The translations under genes were made by a program, and so were the position numbers. Of a stretch of DNA of 64,000 bases, positions 1 to 10,500 are shown in pieces. Position 1 is the stretch's first letter, and each line of letters opens with the position of its first letter. The notes below the pieces were generated by a model that saw only the letters and a program-made list of their open reading frames with translations, made no database searches and had not been told where the DNA came from. Source of the stretch: Ilex aquifolium (lineage: Eukaryota > Streptophyta > Magnoliopsida > Aquifoliales > Aquifoliaceae); the NCBI GenBank assembly GCA_951799425.1, contig OX637401.1, forward strand, positions 31,607,780-31,671,779, written 5' to 3'.

Positions 1-217
1 TCTAGTTTCAAACAGGTATTATACATTCATAGCACAATAGGCCTATAACCAAGATATCCATCACACATAGAAAACACAACATTCATACTGATACTTTTAG
101 CTTTCTACAACTAACCTATGCCGTACATTCTTCTATTGAAACTCACATCTAGGCTCCACAGTTTTTACAGAAAATATTCTTCTTATCTACCTCTGATGGC
201 CAGATCATTGGCTGTCT

Positions 218-544
218 TCAACATTGAGTTGGGAAGGAACAAGGAATAATATAATGGCGACTCGGCGACGATCCATTTTTTTGTCCAAAGTCTTGGTAAC
301 TCTCATTATTATCATCTGCAGTGCTGTTATTATCAGTCTCACTGCTGGCTTTATTCTCTGTGTCTTCAGTCGTTCCTTTGTTTACTGTGGCACCCTTATT
401 ATCAGCTCCAACCTCAACCTTTCGACCAAGGTTGGCTTCATTACCAAGTAGCAAACGGGTCTTCAAAGATGGCCTTTTCGCATTAGCTTCCAAAGTTCCC
501 AAGATCAAAACACATGCTGCAAAGACTACAAGCAAGGTCTTCAT
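218..544 (-). CDS. Small secreted protein, family not recognised (108 aa)
   Basis: A single uninterrupted frame encodes 108 residues. Residues 1-22 form a clear signal peptide: Lys3, then a hydrophobic core (LLVVFAACVLILGTL), then a small-residue ANA site just before Lys-Arg-Pro. The mature part is hydrophilic, rich in Asn, Asp, Glu, Thr and Lys, has no membrane segment, and ends in a more ordered tail (SRHYIIPCSFPTQC) with two cysteines. This architecture resembles plant secreted peptide precursors, whose active peptide is often C-terminal, but I match no named family. On the minus strand an alternating TATA tract lies about 190 bp upstream of the ATG, so the 5' leader would be fairly long or contain a small intron. 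The signal peptide plus TATA placement supports a real gene; function is unknown. Confidence 0.6.
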   Translation of the reverse strand: MKTLLVVFAACVLILGTLEANAKRPSLKTRLLLGNEANLGRKVEVGADNKGATVNKGTTEDTENKASSETDNNSTADDNNESYQDFGQKNGSSPSRHYIIPCSFPTQC

Positions 545-733
545 GATCCAATCGTCTCTATAACCCTCGAAATTAAGAAAATTTATGTGGTTAATATAAA
601 CAGAATTAAATTGATCCCTAACCCAAGTAATTAAGCTAATAGAGACAAGTGCACTGTGATAAGGGTGATATGGAATGTATACCTCTCTTCTTGCTCCTGG
701 AAAAGCTTAGCTATATATGATTCCAGTGGTTGC

Positions 734-743
734 TATATATATA
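734..743 (-). promoter_or_regulatory. TATA box candidate for the secreted-protein gene
   Basis: An alternating TATATATATA tract lies about 190 bp upstream of the minus-strand ATG at 544. It sits directly beside the left arm of a foldback element, so the DNA further upstream of this promoter is transposon-derived. Confidence 0.35.
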
Positions 744-745
744 GG

Positions 746-1690
746 CGATAATTTGGACCAAATACCCTTTTAGTCTCTAAAAGTTTACATTATTCACTTT
801 CAAACTTAATTTTCTAATTATGTCACTTTAGTCTCTAGAGTTTTTAATTCAAGTTTATACACTTTAATCGATGGTGGATGTTTAAATTGGTAACAGAAAA
901 TTTCGTGTGATATTTGATTAAATACATTTTTGGTCTTTAAAACACTCGAGTATTGTTATTTTGATCCTAAAATTAATAGTTTTATCAATTTGATTCCTAA
1001 AGTTTCTAACTTTATTACATGCGTTTAAATTGAGGCCACATGGCATTTTATGTGAGCCCCACTTGACATGTTTGATTTTTTTCTACAGTAATGTTATGTT
1101 TACCAAGTTTCTTATTAAATTTTGAGTAATGCTATGTAACCCAAATCTGTAACCCAAATTTGCATCCCAAATGAAGGGGACCATTGAATCAGTGAGTCCT
1201 ATTTAAAAAAGTTGATGAAACTCACTCATCCAATGGTCCTCCTTCATTTGGGATGCAAATTTGGGTTGTAAATTTGGGTTACATAGTATTTCCCTTAAAT
1301 TTTTCATCTTAATTGATGTGACATAATCTCTATCATTGAATATTAATGAGACCCACTTATTAAAGGTGAAAACTTTGCTACATCACTCAGGATGAAAAAC
1401 TTGTTAAGAAATCTTGATCAACATAACATTGTTGATTTTTCTATAACCACAATTCTAACACTTTTAAACTCTAAGTATAACTTTAGTGGTTGAAATTGAC
1501 AAAATTGATAATTAAGAGGTCAAAGTTATATGCCCACTATATTTTTTATTATTCAATTTAGACATCCACCATTGATTGAACCATTTAAATGCAACTTGAA
1601 AATTCTAGGGATTAAAGAGATATAATTGGAAGATTAGGGACTAAAAAGTAAGACAAAACACATATCTTTGGGACTATTACCATATTTTGA
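746..1690. mobile_element. Foldback (long inverted repeat) element
   Basis: The arm at about 748-890 (contains ACTTTAGTCTCTAGAG and CGATGGTGGATGTTTAAATTG) recurs in reverse complement at about 1540-1690 (contains CAATTTAGACATCCACCATTG). The middle holds 'gtccctaaa'-style AT-rich DNA and a separate nested MITE. No coding sequence is visible. The ends are approximate and I could not define a target-site duplication. It is probably a non-autonomous Mutator-like or foldback DNA transposon. Confidence 0.45.
1124..1294. mobile_element. 171-bp MITE, copy 1, with 9-bp target duplication
   Basis: A nearly complete palindrome: the left arm begins GAGTAATGCTATGTAACCC and the right arm ends GGGTTACATAGTATTTCCC. 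It is flanked by the identical 9-mer TTAAATTTT at 1115-1123 and 1295-1303. Nine-bp duplications are the hallmark of Mutator-superfamily insertion. It has no coding capacity. A second copy of exactly the same length is at 17921-18091. Confidence 0.75.
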
Positions 1691-2037
1691 CCTGATGACT
1701 AATACTGCATTTGGATAATTAGTGGAACGAAAAAAAAAAGGATTATTAAATGAAAAGGTAAGATAGAAATGTGAGCACTAAAGAAAAAAAAGGATGAAGT
1801 AGGAGATTTACAATGCCTTACCACCATTGGCCATTGGGAGAGGGGTGTAGCCACCAAAGAAGTAATTATGATAAGGATATATACTTAAGCAACTTTTTAG
1901 ACTGACTTTCAACTACTTGATATTATTTAATCCCATTATGTTTCCATGTTAGGGTTCAACACATGGATGATACCGCAATAATGTAAGTTATTTTCACCCT
2001 TCAAATTATGACAGCAAGCAGTGCTACAAATTTCTTT
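1691..2037. other. Spacer, nothing recognised
   Basis: AT-rich DNA between two transposons. I see no coding frame, RNA gene or repeat arm here. The last nine bases (2029-2037) are the left target-site duplication of the next element. Confidence 0.5.
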
Positions 2038-4056
2038 GGGAGAATTATATTCACACCCCTTAAGGTTTGTCACTTAATCTCTCAGATTTCTTGACATTTG
2101 AAATATTATACTCAAACTCCCTGAAGTTTGTACGCGCGTAACAATTAGACCCCTACTGTAAATATATCAATTAATAAATTACATTCAGACTTCCTGAAAT
2201 TTGTAAACATATATTACTTAGATTCCTTAAATTTAAAATGTTATACTTAGACTAAAAATACTTTAATCAAATATAAAATATCAAATATTTTAATTTTCAT
2301 GTTCTATTGTATCATTTATTGAAATAAAATAAAAAATAAAAATTCAATTTTTTTCTTAAAAAATCGTAATTAGTATACAATTATATTGTCTATTATAATT
2401 TTAAAGAGGCTACTCCCCAACCTATATGCATATGAAATGTTCACATGCCACAAAACAACAATTCATAACATTCCAATTTAGAATATGCATTCCATGTTGG
2501 AATCTACCATGCCATGCCATGAAATGAGATGGGACTCACTCACGCACATCATTCCGAGCCCTTCCCGGCTCCTTCACACATGCAAGTGTCAATATGTACT
2601 AATCCGTCATTTATGCTGCGCATCAAATAACATTTCATTCTAGGGTCTTTATAGGGGTGGATGTTCATGGACTCACACCAGGGGTCACCCAACCCACACG
2701 GAATTTACGGACTTCCACCGAGGGTTCCACGTACACCCACACACTTCATGGGCCGAGCCAAGGAAGTGCATATCCCAATCACCGGGTCTTGCACCCGAGG
2801 GATCTTCTAGCCCTTCTTGCTACCCCAACCCTAACAACATGCAAACCGTGAGACTCGACTAGGTCATCGACCCAGCTCACGCGAGCCCACTAGTCATCCA
2901 CCAAACGAGGTGAAGACAACCACCATGCACACACTCACTAAATGAGATGTTCCCGTGCATATGCAATATGATATCTCATTGCAACTAAAATACAATATTC
3001 AACATGGCATGAGTGACATATGAACATTTTTAACACATTTCACACATTTCATGGCAAAATCATATCATAAGCATATAATTCCCATAGCACAATTTCCAAG
3101 CATGTTATCACATAATTATGCTATTAACACTTTAAATTCTCAAGGCATTTTTACAAACACATAATATGCCCACAATTCCATATAACACAAGAATCACATT
3201 GGGTATATTTCACATATCCAATTCTAGAAATTGCAACTAGTAATTTCTAATTATCAATCCATGCTAGGATTTATCTTTACCCTCATTCAATACCCATTTC
3301 ACTCAAATTAACAACAATAGGCAAATGATATATATATCTATCAATCTACCCATTTCACCTAAGCATTCTAGGTGTGGAATAAACCTTGGTAGGAGGGAAC
3401 CCTACCTCTTAAATTTGGTCATTTCAACGGCCAAATTAAAATACCAAACTATCTCAATTGAAGCTAAAATATATTGTGTTCATTACAATTTGACCCATTG
3501 TTTAATTTTTTAGTTTTATTTTAATAGATATTATAATTGTACACTAACTATGCTTTTTTTTAAGAAAAAATATATTTTTATTTTTGATTTTATTTAAATG
3601 ACATAATAGAACATGAATTTTGGTTGTAAAATTCATGTTCTATTAAGAATGACTTAGACCCCTTGTTTGATTTTTTAGTTTTATTCCAATAGATAGTATA
3701 ATTGTATATTAATTACAATTTTTTAAGAAAAGTTGAATTTTTATTTTTAATTTTATTTCAATAAATGATACAATAGAACATGAATTTTGGTTGTAAAATT
3801 TAAAATTTTTGATATTCTATCTTTGATTGAAGTATTTTTAGTCTAAGTATAACATTTTAAATTTAAGAAGTCTGAGTATTATATGTGTACAAACTTCAAG
3901 GGGGTTTAAGTGTAATTTATTAACGAATATATTTACAGCAAGAGTCCAAGTGTTACGCACGTACAAACTTTAGGGGGTCTGTGTGTAATATTTTAAATAT
4001 CAGGAGATCTGAGTAATTAAATGACAAACCTCAGGGAGTCTGGATGTAATTCTCTC
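2038..4056. mobile_element. Non-autonomous Mutator-like element (2.0 kb, ~360-bp TIRs)
   Basis: Long terminal inverted repeats lie at about 2038-2396 and 3688-4056. The left end reads GGGAGAATTATATTCA and the reverse complement of the right end reads GAGAGAATTACATCCA. The same 9-mer, AATTTCTTT, directly flanks both sides (2029-2037 and 4057-4065). Long TIRs with a 9-bp duplication are typical of Mutator-like elements. The right arm contains an extra direct duplication of about 165 bp (3492-3656 and 3657-3821). The interior (about 2400-3490) holds no transposase. Its 2520-2900 part is notably richer in G+C than its surroundings and has a 64-codon open frame I do not recognise; it could be captured DNA. 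Confidence 0.8.
3492..3821 (+). repeat. Direct duplication of ~165 bp inside the Mutator-like element
   Basis: Two adjacent copies of the inner part of the right terminal repeat start with GACCCATTGTTTAATT and GACCCCTTGTTTGATT, 165 bp apart. The second copy continues into the intact right TIR, while the first is cut short, so the right arm was partly duplicated. Confidence 0.6.
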
Positions 4057-4089
4057 AATTTCTTTTCCTTTTTTTTTTAAAACGACGAT

Positions 4090-4440
4090 CTTGAATGTCT
4101 AAGTCAACTTACGCCAATAACAGGTGCTAAAAATCAGAGAAAAAGAATTAAAGAAAAATATCAGAAAGAAATTCTCTCATTTCATTATATCATTGGTGTG
4201 TTTATATCAGGCGTATTTATAGTGTATAATTTTAAAGACTTTCTTTACAGTGTGATGCATTACAGCTGAACATAACTTGTTAATCTTAACAGAATCAATT
4301 ATCTAACTATCCACTTGTATGCTGTCAGCTGTTAGCTCTTTAACTGATTTCCATGGCTTCTTTCTCTGTGATGAATCTTCACTGCTAATAGCCTCCCTCA
4401 AACTGAAGGAAGAGGAGTGAACCTTCAGTTTGTCTCGAAA
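4090..4440 (-). mobile_element. LTR remnant, probably Copia type, minus orientation
   Basis: Read on the minus strand, this stretch looks like an LTR. Before it lies a TTGAGGGAGG polypurine-like motif (complement of CCTCCCTCAA near 4390), then a promoter-like TATAAATACG (complement near 4215), then an A/T-rich leader with GAGAGAATTTC. No internal coding region adjoins it and no clear target duplication was found. It is assigned by general resemblance only. Confidence 0.35.
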
Positions 4441-4449
4441 TTTAATAAA

Positions 4450-4635
4450 ATGTGTGGAAGTACACTAAAACACATATCATTAGACATATACATTAAAACA
4501 TAAATCGTTAATATAACTTATTCTCGATAAACATAGATCGTCGGACAAGTACACTAAAACACAGATCATAAATATACCTTATTCTCCACAAACACAGATC
4601 GTTAGACAAGTATACTAAAATATAGATCGTGAGAC
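4450..4635 (+). repeat. Tandem repeat, ~62-bp degenerate units
   Basis: The phrase ACAAGTACACTAAAACACAG and its variants recur about every 62 bases (near 4450, 4548 and 4607, plus a shorter unit near 4485), each followed by an 'agatcgt' segment. About three degenerate units can be seen. No coding sequence. Confidence 0.5.
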
Positions 4636-5196
4636 GTCATCATAATGTCCAAATTGATTGTGTATCTACTTTTTGTACTTACCAAATCAACGATTAATAT
4701 GCGACCGAGTATATTCCAAACTGTTGGGTTGTTGAATTTGAAATTCAAAAAATACTCAATAACAAACGCAAAAAAGAAAAGAAATCAATTGTATTTGAGG
4801 CTGAAATCAAGTGATGTGGGTAAAATGGATAATGAAAATACACTAACTACCCAACTCCTACATATTTGTGCCAACCTAGGGACCGTATACAATGTTTTTT
4901 AAAAAAAGGAGGAAATTTTTTTATACTAAAAAACCGATAGAACTAAAATTAATTTATACACCAAAGGAGGACCCTAGCCTAATTAACTAAAAAACATTAA
5001 CAATAAAAATGTCTTATCCATAAAACCTTGAGTTGAAGAGGGAACAGGTCCAATTTGGGCAAGATCAATCTTAAATGAGCTTTAATCCATCATCAGGCCC
5101 AAGCCACTAACCTAACAATCCTCAGCCCATGAAGAGAGTCTCAGTGAATCTGACGGTCAGAGTTCTTCATATCTGTACCCAACTAGGTGCTGTGAT
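4636..5196. other. Spacer, nothing recognised
   Basis: This holds only short chance reading frames without recognisable domains or splice-linked partners. Its last eight bases (5189-5196, GCTGTGAT) are the left target duplication of the adjacent hAT element. Confidence 0.4.
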
Positions 5197-5771
5197 TAGG
5201 CCTGACAATCGTGTCGAGTGGAACGGTTTCGTGTCGGGTGGAACGAGTTTGTGTCAGAAAACCCTCCATCCATACCCTATTCATTTATATAAACGAGTTC
5301 AACTATCACATCCATACACGAATCATTTATTAAACGGGTTACCCGATACAACCCGTGTGTCACCCGCTAAATAAGAAAATACGTTAGATAATTTCGAGTC
5401 CACGTGAAAAATCATTAACTCGCCACACATTACATATGTTTGACATGTTTACTATAACAATAAATCATGGCTGAGCAAAAAAATAAAGACAGAAAATAAA
5501 CATTAAATGACTACTAAATTTGAATGATTCTGAGACGAGACAGAGGCTGAGAGACCTAACTTGTTTTTTAAAAATTTATCGTACCACTGTTAACGGGTTA
5601 AACGGGTTGAAACGAGTTTATGGGTTAAACACGAAACCGGTTCGTTTATTTCACGGGTTTATCGTGTTAACCCGTTAACCACCCGAACCCGTTAAGATTA
5701 CACCCAAACCCGCTAAATCCGTGTCGGGTTCGTGTCGGTTTCACGAGTCGTGTCTAGAATTGCCAGGCCTA
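5197..5771. mobile_element. Non-autonomous hAT element (575 bp) with 8-bp target duplication
   Basis: The ends are inverted: TAGGCCTGACAAT at the left and ATTGCCAGGCCTA at the right, with one mismatch. The 8-mer GCTGTGAT directly flanks both ends (5189-5196 and 5772-5779), the duplication size of the hAT superfamily. The interior is rich in subterminal motifs in both orientations (CGTGTCGGGT, AACGGGTTAA, AACCCGTTAA), as expected for transposase-binding repeats. No transposase is encoded. The element ends 36 bp before the TATA box of the downstream gene. Confidence 0.85.
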
Positions 5772-5807
5772 GCTGTGATGTTTGACATACCGGTGTGTCC
5801 ATGCGCG

Positions 5808-5817
5808 TATATAAATA
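5808..5817 (+). promoter_or_regulatory. TATA box of the KASH-like gene
   Basis: TATATAAATA lies 61 bp upstream of the ATG at 5879, which leaves room for a leader of about 30-40 nt. Only 36 bp separate it from the end of the hAT element, so nearly all distal promoter DNA of this gene is now transposon sequence. Confidence 0.55.
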
Positions 5818-5878
5818 CCCTCGCTTCTTTAAAATTTAAACAATTGGACTTCAAATTTAACCGCCAACCAGAGAGAAA

Positions 5879-7569
5879 ATGAGAGGCTCTCATCTTCAGA
5901 CCCCGCAGAAGGAACATCTACTCCCAATTCCCCGATCCAAATCTCTATCCGACTACAATACGAAGCATCAAAAGGTGCAATACAAATTGAAATCGACATC
6001 AAATCCTAACAATGTCTGTTCTTTGATCTTCATCACGTGTAATTTAAATCTATCGTTTGATGATTTCTTGTTGCAGATCAGTAAATGCTTGAATTCTGTG
6101 TCTACTTCGGTTTCAGAAGATGTCTTGCTCGAATCACCCAAGGATTCGATAAAATCTTCTTTGAAGTCGGAGGCTTGTGTCGATAATCAACTCGGCGACT
6201 CTCCAGAAGTAATTTCAACTTCGATTTGAATTCCAATATTTGTCTATTTACTGAAGTGTTTTCATTGCTGTTTAAAACACAATCAAAACAATTTGAAAGC
6301 AAAAGGCAAATTTCAGTTGGCCAATTCACGTTATCGTAACTATGTCTGTTCTTTGATCGTCATCACGTCTAATTTAAATCTTTAATTTGATGCTTTCTTG
6401 TTGCAGATCAGTAAATGCTTGGATTCAGTGTCTACTTCGGTTTCCGAAGATGTCATGTTCGAATCACCTAAGGATTCAGTAAAATCCTCTTTGACACTGG
6501 AGGCTTGTATTGATAATCAACTGGCTGACTCTCCAGAAGTAATTCCGACTTCAATTTGAATTTCAATATTGCCTATTATCTGAAGTGTTTTTATTGCTAT
6601 TGAAAACTCAATCAAAGCAATTTTGAAAGCACTCTTCCTCATTTCCTGCATTCGATAGAAAATAGGAGCAATCTTTCACTGTCCACGATTAAAATTACAA
6701 TTCAGGGGTGACTAATGTTTGATTACATAGCATTTTATTTATACATATTTCGGAAGTATTTTCTTGCTTTAGAGATTGAATTTTGATTTCTTTATGTTTC
6801 AAACATCATTTAGCAATTAAATTTGGACCTTTTGCTTTGAATCATGCAAGTAATTTTGTTGTTTTTGATACCAAAACAAAAGGTAAATTTCAGTTCGCCA
6901 ATTCACATTTGCGAATTATTTCATAAGTGTGGACTGTCAAGTTTAGTATATTGGCAGAACTTTTCTCACTTTTTAGAAACAAAATTTCACTGTTGCCAAT
7001 TTTACTTCACAACTCATTGTAACCTATTGTTTGATCAGTAATTAGTACTATTCTGTTAGAATTTGTAGCATTTTTCTAGCTTCTGCGGTTTGAATTTATT
7101 TCTCTTGTAGAGCTTGGCCACACCATTGAATCCAGACTTATCACCTTTATCAAAGACTATTGCTGTATTTGATTTCACTCCATTGTCTTCCACTATCGCT
7201 ACTCACGAGGTTGAAGCAAACAGTCGCTCAGTTTCAGTCAATCGTGTTGGACTGGGCAAATCGACTGGTGTGAGAATCAGTTCCGTGGAGGAAGAGATGC
7301 TGGTGAATCTTATTAGAGAAGCTCAAACTCAGGTCCTGAATTCAAATGACGTGGCTCTCCAATCTAAGAAGCTTTTGGATAGGCTAGTCAAGTTTATGAT
7401 TGAGGATTTCCAATGTTTGCCTGAGGAGAGGGACTGGATCAATGAACTACCTTTGAAGAAATCTCGTGTTGTGCTTTTGAGTTTCGTGCTATGGATCTTA
7501 GCAGTGTTGATGCTTTTCTCCTTCAGTTCAGATGGCCAAGGCTCTTTATATGGACCACCACCAACCTAG
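5879..7569 (+). CDS. Tail-anchored KASH-like nuclear-envelope protein candidate (272 aa, 4 exons)
   Basis: The exons are 5879-5974, 6077-6208, 6407-6538 and 7111-7569. All junctions are phase 0 with GT..AG borders (TTGCAG, TTGCAG and TTGTAG acceptors). Exons 2 and 3 are duplicates of 44 codons each, beginning ISKCL and ending DSPE. Residues 180-235 look helical (EEEMLVNLIREAQ...). A single membrane segment occupies about residues 240-258 (VVLLSFVLWILAVLMLFSF), followed by a 14-residue tail ending GPPPT at the stop. A C-terminal membrane span plus a short tail ending in PPPT is the hallmark of KASH proteins, which bind SUN proteins across the nuclear envelope; plant WIP and SINE proteins end in similar xPT tails. 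The KASH assignment is inferred from this tail. The N-terminal region matches nothing I know. Another tail-anchored membrane protein is possible. Confidence 0.7.
6008..6631 (+). repeat. 330-bp tandem duplication carrying a coding exon
   Basis: The segments 6008-6301 and 6338-6631 align at a constant offset of 330 bases. Each holds the intron end (TTTGATG-TTTCTTGTTGCAG), a 132-nt coding exon and the start of the next intron. Both copies keep open frames and identical splice borders, so the duplicated exon can be included without breaking the frame. Confidence 0.85.
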
Positions 7570-10500
7570 AGTTCTTTTCTGAGGCATATTATATAGCAGA
7601 TTGGTTGATATGGTAAGATCTTTTGTTGTTAGGCTTGATTGATCCTCTTCTTTATGATTTGAGATGCATTTACTATATACTGCTGAAAATTTGACATGAT
7701 ACTGTAAATACTGCCTGAAGTTTGCCTTTAAAAGATGGAAGTTTACATGACTTCAATGATATGATATATCAGTTCAAATTGTTTTGTTGAGATGCAATAT
7801 AGGATGGCCAGATTGTTTGAGTATGTGAATAAAAATCTTGTCCCTCGAAGTTTGAAGATAATGCATCCTGTTCCCTCTGTTTTATGTGTTTTTGCTGGCC
7901 TTGAAATTTGTTTTTCCATTATCAAAATCAAATCGACAGTCGTGCCTAATAAAATGACACACATCCGAAGAACTCAAGGAAAAGTGTAAATGACTTGAGG
8001 ATAATCTCCATTCTTGGTTCTATAGCCTACAAGTAATTCCTTAAAATCAAAGATAGGTAAGCATATGTTATGCAAAAGGATATATCTACTACAATGAAGG
8101 CCCCATTGATTTTCTTCTACCATTGAGAGATTGCCCCAAGTGGTAGTCAATAGGAACTGCTTCTTCCCCTAAAACAGGCCCATGGAAGTCCTGCAATTAA
8201 GGGTTTAGACAGATTAAGGTGGTTTACCATGTGAAAAAAGGTTTCCGCACGAGGGGATTTACTTGAGGCCTGTGATGTTAGAAAATTTTTGAGGCAGGGA
8301 ACTTACCTCTGAAATACTTGGAATCGTTGACCTATCACTTATGTTTTCTTGCTTCTTGTACTATCCCTTTGTGGCTATAATAAACTGTAACAAATATAAA
8401 CTCCATGTCCTGTTTTCTGTTTCCGGTTTTTCCACATTTACATCATTAATATGTTCTATGGTTATATGACACTTATGTGAGTATATCAGAGAAATTGTTT
8501 GTCATGTGCATCATAGAACAAAGGTAAAAAAAGACAGAGAAAAGTGTCAAGAACACACATATCTAGTTATATGGTCTTGCATGTGTTGCCTGGATGGTAA
8601 TAGCAGGGCTCAACTGTTTGTGAACCTGTATTTGCCCTTTCTGGGAATCTGAAGACACTTGGTGTTAATGTTACATAACAAATGCTTAGACATTGGATTC
8701 ACCACAAATGCAGAAAGCTCTTTGTTCTAACAACTTCAAGTCTTCAACATCCTTTTTGGCCAAAACCTTTAGCTATTCTTCTGGTTTTCTGATCTATTGT
8801 CCACTGGATCAGTTCTATACATGCGCATAGTTGAAACAAAGCTTCATATACTTTCTGGGAATAAATATATGCCTCTTGGGTTGCTAGCAATTCCTCATGA
8901 GCTTGAAGTAGAGAAAGTCTTAATCGCTATGCACATTAACAGCATTGGGCGCAAATTGAAGCCCATGAAGAGCAGAGGTTTCAACTGCCGTCATAGATTA
9001 GTCAGGTCCACTATTGATGCAATATACTCCTAGTCCATGGTTCGATTAGTTTCCGGCTTCTACCACCTCTTCCAAAATTTTCTGTCCCTGCCATTGGACT
9101 TGCAGAATGATTCTAATAACTTCATTGAATACTAAGATATTCAGTCTGCCTCAGTGGCCTTGCTGGAAAACTAAGGTTTTCTGAGTTACACAAATACTAT
9201 TTGAAACATTAAAAAACATGTACTTACCAAATGAGTTCAAACTTCAAAGTTATATGCTAGATTTAAGTTTCTGCCCACTCATTTAAACTCAGCCCTTGAA
9301 GTGCCAAATGGCAGACATATTCTTTGGATAATAAGAATAATTTAACATTGGTTCTTTATTTTTCTTGTTTGTTTTGTTATACTATGGCTATTTTAGATTC
9401 ACACTTAAATATGAAGATTTCCACCAAATCCGCGATTACGCATCTTTATCTCTCCCACCAGATGCTATAGTCGTATTGATTGATGTATCTGGTAGTTAAA
9501 ATGGTTGTGTCTTATAATGGTTATTTATATAGTTATTCTAACTGTCTGCCCATTTTTATTTTTATTTTATTTGATGGGTGGTGGCTAAGCCTCATTGACC
9601 CAAGTAATTGCAAAATGCTGAATCACCCGTGATAGATTATAACTTCATAGACAGCATAAAACCTTAATTACAACAGAAAATTTAGGTGTGTACATAATCA
9701 TCTGTGATTAAATGGATTAAAAAAGAACTAAAACATGTCAAACTAACAAGAAGTCAAAGATTATTCCAATATCATCAAAACCTGTACACATGTTAGGAAG
9801 CAATGCAGCCAGATAAATTTCAAGGTGGTCCCTTTCTAATGTGTAATCACAAGCCTTGAAGAGCATAGTACTGGTCTTATCCTTTGCTTGATCCTTGTAA
9901 TAAATTTATTTATTCCCTATGATTAAAGTAGATCAAAAAAAGTTCGATAGTCTCTTCCCAGTAGAGTTGTCTAAAGACTACAAGAGGGTTATAATCAGAA
10001 TGGATGATTGGGACCGAACAAAGTCTTAACAGCTCCACTTGGCAAACTATTATCAAGGTAGCAGGTAAGAATCTGTTTGAGAATATAACAGATCACTAAT
10101 GGAGACCAATGTGATAGTAGCTGTATTGCGAATTGATATTTTAACTGATAGTGATTCTTAGCTTCTGATTAATACCTTTGAAAAGGGATTTCATGCAAAG
10201 CACCTACTGTTTACAAAACCAAAATGGGCAGAGAGAGAGAGAGATTTTGGTCTATTCCTAAAAAGCTTGATCTAGCTGTACTTAAAAGCATGATTCGGTG
10301 TAATCCACTGAAGTTTAGTAAAGGTAATCTTTGGTTAATGTCTTACTGAGGTTCTGTGCCATCAAATAATTCCATGTGTTGCTTCATTTAACTTGTTTCT
10401 TTAGCCTTTTTGCAGCATTGAATAACGAAGAATTATTTTGATTTTCCTTCCCTACCTCAGTTATTTTCACCTCAGTTATTTTCAATAACAAAGGTACTGA

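Noticed and set aside
8797..9033. Plus-strand 78-codon frame
   Set aside because: It would start on a non-ATG codon, and no domain, promoter or splice context supports it.
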